From Cycas panzhihuaensis (lineage: Eukaryota > Cycadophyta): 64,000 nt of DNA. This document shows positions 58,621 to 64,000 of the stretch, piece after piece. The notes beneath the pieces are model-generated. The model worked only from the letters and a program-made list of their open reading frames with translations. It searched no databases and had not been told where the DNA came from. The stretch spans positions 68,951,741-69,015,740 of the forward strand of contig CM041465.1 in NCBI GenBank assembly GCA_023213395.1, written 5' to 3'. The translations under genes were made by a program, and so were the position numbers. Within the stretch, counting starts at the first letter, position 1. Each line of letters begins with the position of its first letter.

Positions 58621-59967
58621 GTGGGGTCCTACACAACTGAAGTCGAAAGTTGGGCAGAGCAGTGATCATTGGTTGCCAGGTGATGCCATCAAACCCAAGA
58701 GGTTTTTTTGAGGACCTGCCTTCTCCAACAACTTGCAGAAATAAGCACAATGGTCAATGGTGGTCGAAGAGGTGAAATTCACCTATCAACAAGGTTAAGG
58801 CACTATTGGAGTCGAAATTCAGACGTGCAAGCTGTATTCGTGGAGTGAGTTGGCTCGTTAGGGGTCATTTGAAGCTGGTTGGTGTATTGTGGCATGGATT
58901 GAATCCAACAGAGCGTGTTCTGATGGTGGCACAGATTGAAGCCAACAGATCGTGTTTTGATGGAGATTTAACGGTGGTGAGGACAACTGTAGCAATATAC
59001 AAGTAAGTCGACCCTATTCTTAACAAAACACCATAGAATTTAATATAAAAAAATAACCATTTATGAGAAAAATTGCATATTTCTCATCTAAGGGTGAGAT
59101 TGGAGCTTGCATTGGTGTTTTTTTACTCTCGATGTAAGTGTTGGATAGTATACATGGCTGTAGTAGTAGTCTTTTAATGACTTATGGTCTTGTATTCAGT
59201 GGTGGTGTTATTAGATGAGTGTGCGACCTTCTATTTGCAACTCTGGTGTGAATTGTGGTTGGAATAGCCTTGTATATGCAGGTTAGGCCACGTGTGATTG
59301 TCCTTACCAGCCATGAGTTGGGTTTGAGCATGTTGGAAGTGCAAACGACTTGCGTGGAGATTACTGTAGTAACACCTTATGTATAGTTGGCAGGAGAGAT
59401 ACAAATAGGTGCTACATTGATTTATTTATCAACTTTCAACCTTAGTCAACTAGATAATCACATGCCCCAAGTTAATTAACATGTGGAGGATATAAAAGGG
59501 CTTGCGGCCAAAAGTAAAATGTTGCATTTCTTTAGAATATGCCTTTTGGCATATTCCTCACATAAGTTAACTTTATAAAAAGCCTTTTGAACCATTGATA
59601 TTTTATATATCTCATTTTGTGAAGCTTTTTGGAGTGTGATGTGATCATTTTTTAAGCCATTTGTTGTGTGGATCTTACTTGGAAGATTGTACACCTAGTA
59701 TTGTGATGAGATTCCTTCGGTTTGGAGCATATTCTAAGGCATCTTAAGTTATTTTTAAGCCTTTTTTGAGCATTTTAAAGACTTTTTGGACCCTGTTAGT
59801 GAGGGGTGGATGGTTGGTGAGTTGTTCTAGCGTGCATAATCATTGTTTAGTGATCCCCAGTGAGTGTGCCTGATAAGGAGGTGGTCACAATGACATAGGT
59901 GTTGCCCAAAAGACTAAGTTTACTAGTCTGGTGATATTAACTCAGTTGTTGAAGCCCGTTTCTTGAG
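58621..59967 (+). other. C leader
   Basis: 1.35-kb leader colinear with 36767-38130 of B. No coding signal. Confidence 0.7.
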
Positions 59968-60820
59968 ATGGATTGTGTGATGCCCAAAGTCATCTTTAAT
60001 GACAGTAATTTCAGCGAGTGGAAGGCCAACATGGAGTTAGTATTGATGGTGAACCAACTCTGGATGATTATTAGGGTGAAAGTGGATGCGATCCTGCTTG
60101 ATCATAAAGAACGTATATGACTTTAGGAGAAGCAGTTTATTGTCGTCAGATTGTTGAAATTGTCATTGGCGTCGGACCTGAGAGCATTGGTTCATAACCT
60201 TGAAGAGCTAGACGAAATCTGGGCAAAGTTCTGTGAAACTTTTGAGAAGAAGAAAATGAATAGATGTCTGGCCTTAATGTTGGAGCTTCTCAATTCTAGA
60301 GCAAAAGATGAGACCATAAGTTTCTACCTAAATAAAATCATTGATTTAAGGAATAATCTAGAAGAGTAGAAGCCAAACTTGATGGATGATGCGCTTTTGT
60401 TTGTGATAATCATGTCAAAGTTGCCAACTACTTTTGCCACTTTCCAGACCATTTATGGTCGAGATGAGGTGATGGAGGCAGAGATGTTTGATGGCATAAA
60501 AAATCTCATTTTAGTAGAGGATGCCAAGTTAAAACATCATGGAATGCTTGGAGGTTTCAAGTCAAGTCAGGTCTTAGCCATGAAGATGCAGATGAGAGAG
60601 GCCATTCTGGAGGAGTTCACACAAAGGTCTGGGGAAGACACTCGTGAAAAGAAGAAAATCACTGGTAAATGTAACTATTGCAAGGAGGAAGGCCACAAAG
60701 AAAAGAATTGTTGGTTCAAGAGATAGGGCAAATGTAAATTTAGTTAGGATGATAAAGGGAAGAGCGTTGCAACACATTGTGTCAAAGTGTCAGCCTTGTC
60801 AGCCAAGTCAAGTTAGAGAG
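59968..60820 (+). pseudogene. Copia gag of C
   Basis: Gag starts MDCVMPKVIFNDSNFSEWKA. A TGA stop follows after about 50 codons, then ALMLELLNSRAKDETISFYL and LLFVIIMSKLPTTFATFQTI. The zinc knuckle CNYCKEEGHKEKNC (60667-60708) has all four ligands, unlike the one in B. Additional stops at 60118, 60367 and 60724. Confidence 0.88.
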
Positions 60821-63800
60821 ACTACTGGATATTGGACTTTGGAGTGCAGAAGTATATATCTTTTCAGAAGCATAACTTTGATGCACTGAGTGAAAATCGT
60901 AGTGGTGCAGAAATCATCCTTGGGGATGCTCGCGTGTTGTTTGTGGGAGGTGTTGGCAATGTTTCCTTTGTAGGTGGTAAGTTTACAGGGGTCTTTATGT
61001 ACCCAAGATGCAGTTGAACTTGTTTTTGGCCTGAGAAATCTACAAATAAGGAATGAAGGTGGAGCTTTATCATGATAAATGTTTGATTAAGGATCCTAAA
61101 CATAATTTCTCTATCATTGCTATTGAGAAAGTTAGAGATAATTTTTGGGTGTTTGAAAAGTTTTAATTCTAAAAGAAGTCTTATGCTTTTGTTGCTAGTG
61201 TGGATGATGTGAGTAAGTTGTGGCATGATCACTTAGGTCACCTTAATTATAGAAGCATCACATTGCTAAAAAGGTTGAAAATGGTGGAAGGGTTACCATT
61301 TGTTTCATGTTCAGACAATGTTTGTAAAAGGGTGCATGTATGGGAAGCATCATCGCTACCCTTTTGCTCAATACAATACCTAGAGAGCTAAGGAGAAGCT
61401 TGGGCTTGTGCATATAGATGTGATAGGACCATTCCCAAATCCTTCAATATCTGGAGCTCGATATACCTTAGTATTTGTGGATGATAATACCAGGAAGGCC
61501 TAGTTATATTTCTTGAAGAATAAGTTAGATGTGTTTGATTGCTTCTGTGACTAGAAAGCGAGTATTGAGAATGAAAGTGATAAGAAGATTAAGACATTAA
61601 GAAGTGAAAATGGCAAGGAATATGACAATCATGCATTTAATTAGTTCTGCGGGGATTGTGGTATAAAATGAGAGTTTACTGTTCTGTATACCACACAACA
61701 AAACAATGTTGTAGAAAGGAAAAATCGTACCATGATGGAGATGGCAAGGTGTATGGTTCACTTGAAAAACTTGCCACCAATGTTTTGGGCAGAGGCTGTA
61801 GCGACTGCTGTTTACATTTTGAATTGGGTACTCACTCAAGTAGTTTGAAGCATGACCCCCGAAGAGAAATGGATTGGCTGTAAACCTGTCATTGGCCATT
61901 TAAAAACATTTGGGTGCATTGGATATGTACATATCCCTAACGAAGGTCGTAAGAAGTTTTATCACAAGAGTTTAAAGTGTATTTTTATGGGGTATTCTGA
62001 TCAAAATAAAGCTTACAGACTGTGAGATCTACAGGGAAGAAAACTTGTGATTAGTTGGGAAGTCAAATTTGATGAGTCATCAATGTATCATGTTGAGAAA
62101 TCATCAGAAGAGCCTTTTTTACCTCTCACTATTTCCATTTCTGGATTCATTGGTTGAAGAGGACGATGAGCTAGTCGCTAGAATTTAAGAGGAAGCTGGA
62201 TCAAGTGGAGAGAGTAATAGTGAGGAGCTGTCACATGAAGAAGAACCTACAACACTAGGATCTTCTACACCGTTATGGGCAAGGAAGATGATTGAGGATT
62301 CTGGAGTGGCGATGCATACCCTTGTTGATGAGAGGAGAATAAGAAGTCAGTATGTCAGTTGGACTCTACTGGTAGACACCGACAACTCTAGTGATCTTGT
62401 TTCATATGGCGAAGCAAAGGATGATTCACGATGAAGAGCTATAATCAAAGAGGCGTATGGTTCACTCATGAAGAATGACACATGGGATTTGGTTCCACTC
62501 CCTCCAAAGAAGAACCTTGTTGGATATAAGTGGGCCTACAAGACTATGTTTTGCTCCAATGGAGAGATGGACAAGTATAAGGCCAGGCTTGTTGCTCAAG
62601 GGTTTAAACAAAAGGAAGGAATTGATTATGGAGAGATATTTGCACCTATCTCGAAGATAACAATGGTTCGTTTGATCATTTTCTTAGCAACTGCACATGG
62701 TTAGGAGTTACACAAGATGGACGTCAAGTTTGCATTTCTTAATGGGCATCCAAAGGAGGAGATTTACATGTCGCAGCCCTTGGAATTCATTAAGAAAGGC
62801 TAGGAGCATTTTGTGTGCCATTTAAAGAAATCATTCTATGGTTTGAAACAAGCACCCCGTGCTTGGTATGAGAAGATTGATGCCAAGTTGAAAGTTGAAG
62901 GACTTGTTTCAGATCTCGGTCCGAATTTGTATGTGAAAAGGAGTGGGACCTCGATAGTAGCTATTGTGTTGTATGTGGATGATTTACTCATCGAAGGCAA
63001 CTATAATAAAACTATTGCTAGAGTCAAGTCCAATTTGTGAGCTACCTTTGACATGATAGACCTCGAGAAACTTCACTACTTCTTGGGCATTCAAGTCAGG
63101 TAAATGGAAGATTGAATCATGTTGTTGTAGACACAGTATGCGAAGAACCTATTGGAAAAGTTTGGGATGCAGGATTGCATGCTGGTTGTAACACCATGTG
63201 CTAAGGGCACAAGATTGCAGAAAGATATGGCCAAACCCTTTGTAGATGGAACAATGTATCGTCAGTTGGTAGGGAGTCTAATTTATTTGACTCATACTAG
63301 ACCAAATATCACCTATGTTATTGGATTGGTTTTCCAATATATGCAGAATCTTTATGAACCACATTGGGTTGCAACGAAGTGGATTTTGAAGTACTTGAAG
63401 GGGGGGACACTCAATCTTGGTCTTGGATATCATCGTGGTGAGGAGATAAAGTTGTATGGCTATATTGATTCTGATTGGGGAGGAGACTTTAACAATTGAA
63501 AGCCCACTGTTGGGTACATCTTGGTGTTGGTAATGGATTTGTTTTGTGAAAGTCGAAGAAGCAACGAACAATGGCATTATCTTCTATAAAGGCAGAATAT
63601 CAGGGACTTAGTGCTGGTGCAAAAGAAGTTGTATGGTTTCAAGGTCTCTTGGAAGTTCTTAGAGTTTCAAATGGCCATCCAATTATTTTTGTCAATAATT
63701 AGAATATCATTTGCTTGTCAAAGAATCTAGAGTCTCATGCTCGTACGAAGTATTTCGAGATACAACACCACTACATCTAAGAACAGATCAAGTTAGGGAA

Positions 63801-63960
63801 GTTGCAGGTAGACTATCGTCCGAGTGAATATCAACTTGCGAACATCTTCACCAAAGCACTTACTGAAGATCCATTCACAAAGATGCATATCAGATTAGGA
63901 CTCACAGATGTTATCCTTAATGGGGGATGTATCGACAAGGATAAAGAAGCAGGATAGTCT
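60821..63960 (+). pseudogene. Copia pol of C
   Basis: The protease active site reads WILDFGVQKYIS: catalytic Asp kept, Ser replaced by Phe as in B. Integrase about 61200-62030: LWHDHLGHL; the first Asp lies in HIDVIGPFPNP; the second catalytic site reads RSENGKEYD, Asp changed to Glu; VVERKNRTMME carries the Glu. RT 62468-63110: [40 protein letters not shown] and VLYVDDLLIEGN (YVDD intact). RNase H to about 63940: QLVGSLIYLTHTRPNITYVI and QVDYRPSEYQLANIFTKALT. More than ten stops and several frameshifts. Confidence 0.92.
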
Positions 63961-64000
63961 CAACCTTTGTGATAACACAATTGTTGCAGGTTGCAGGGTC

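Larger units (their letters stand above)
58263..64000 (+). mobile_element. Ty1/copia element C (runs off window)
   Basis: Plus-strand copia element: 5' LTR 58263-58607, primer site, leader, gag from 59968, pol to about 63960. The last bases of the window match 42110-42150 of B, so the polypurine tract and 3' LTR should begin within about 30 bp of the end. The left flank is GTTTT (58258-58262); the right copy is outside. Same family as B by LTR and protein similarity, with numerous stops. Confidence 0.92.

Noticed and set aside
1-64000. CRISPR arrays, operons, rRNA
   Set aside because: None seen; the regular repeats present are LTRs, the 27-bp leader repeat and short tandem duplications.

Overview
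This window is nuclear DNA of a seed plant, almost entirely made of nested LTR retrotransposons around a single host-gene exon. The plant call rests on Ty1/copia elements with initiator-methionine-tRNA primer sites, on a Ty3/gypsy element, and on a plant-type PHD-finger exon with GT/AG borders. A large-genome gymnosperm such as a conifer is my inference, from the density of nested elements around one exon. No tRNA, rRNA, CRISPR or bacterial-type operon was seen.

Left block (1-43260). A degraded gypsy element G lies on the minus strand and has been split repeatedly. Its pieces are RNase H/RT, protease and linker (22839-26473), one gag copy (34132-35405) and a second gag copy (35406-36408 plus 42514 to about 43260). 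Three copia elements are inserted in G. F1a (minus, 845-22838) sits in the RNase H region. F1b (plus, 26474-34131) sits between gag and protease. B (plus, 36409-42513) sits inside the second gag. F1a itself received two younger copia elements of another family, both minus: F2a (4806-11965) in its gag and F2b (15416-22580, perfect 5-bp duplication GTTTG) in its 5' LTR. A further F1 RT/RNase H fragment (1-844) is fused to the truncated 3' LTR of F1a.

Middle block (43261-48840). A hAT transposase C-terminal remnant (44345-44713) lies upstream of the only convincing host coding sequence. That sequence is a 1408-bp plus-strand exon (45807-47214) encoding a complete C4HC3 PHD finger and a Ser/Arg-rich tail, resembling PHD-and-RING-finger (PHRF1-like) proteins. 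No neighbouring exon was found, so the flanking introns are probably very long and filled with transposons.

Right block (48841-64000). Copia element O (minus, 48841-57100, perfect duplication GGAAG) carries a nested element X (minus, 49275-52897). X has LTRs, a primer site and a polypurine tract but no recognisable gag-pol, so it looks non-autonomous. Next come a lone copia LTR with leader (57169-58262) and copia element C (plus, from 58263). C is a relative of B that runs off the window just before its 3' LTR.

All gag-pol genes here are broken by stops and frameshifts. The observations most worth checking are: a biased conversion of CAG/CTG to CG in F2b (and partly F2a), which may be a methylation-linked base-calling artefact; the tandem gag duplication in G; the anonymous interior of X; and a shared Ser-to-Phe change at the protease active site of B and C. 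I found no convincing new biological system.
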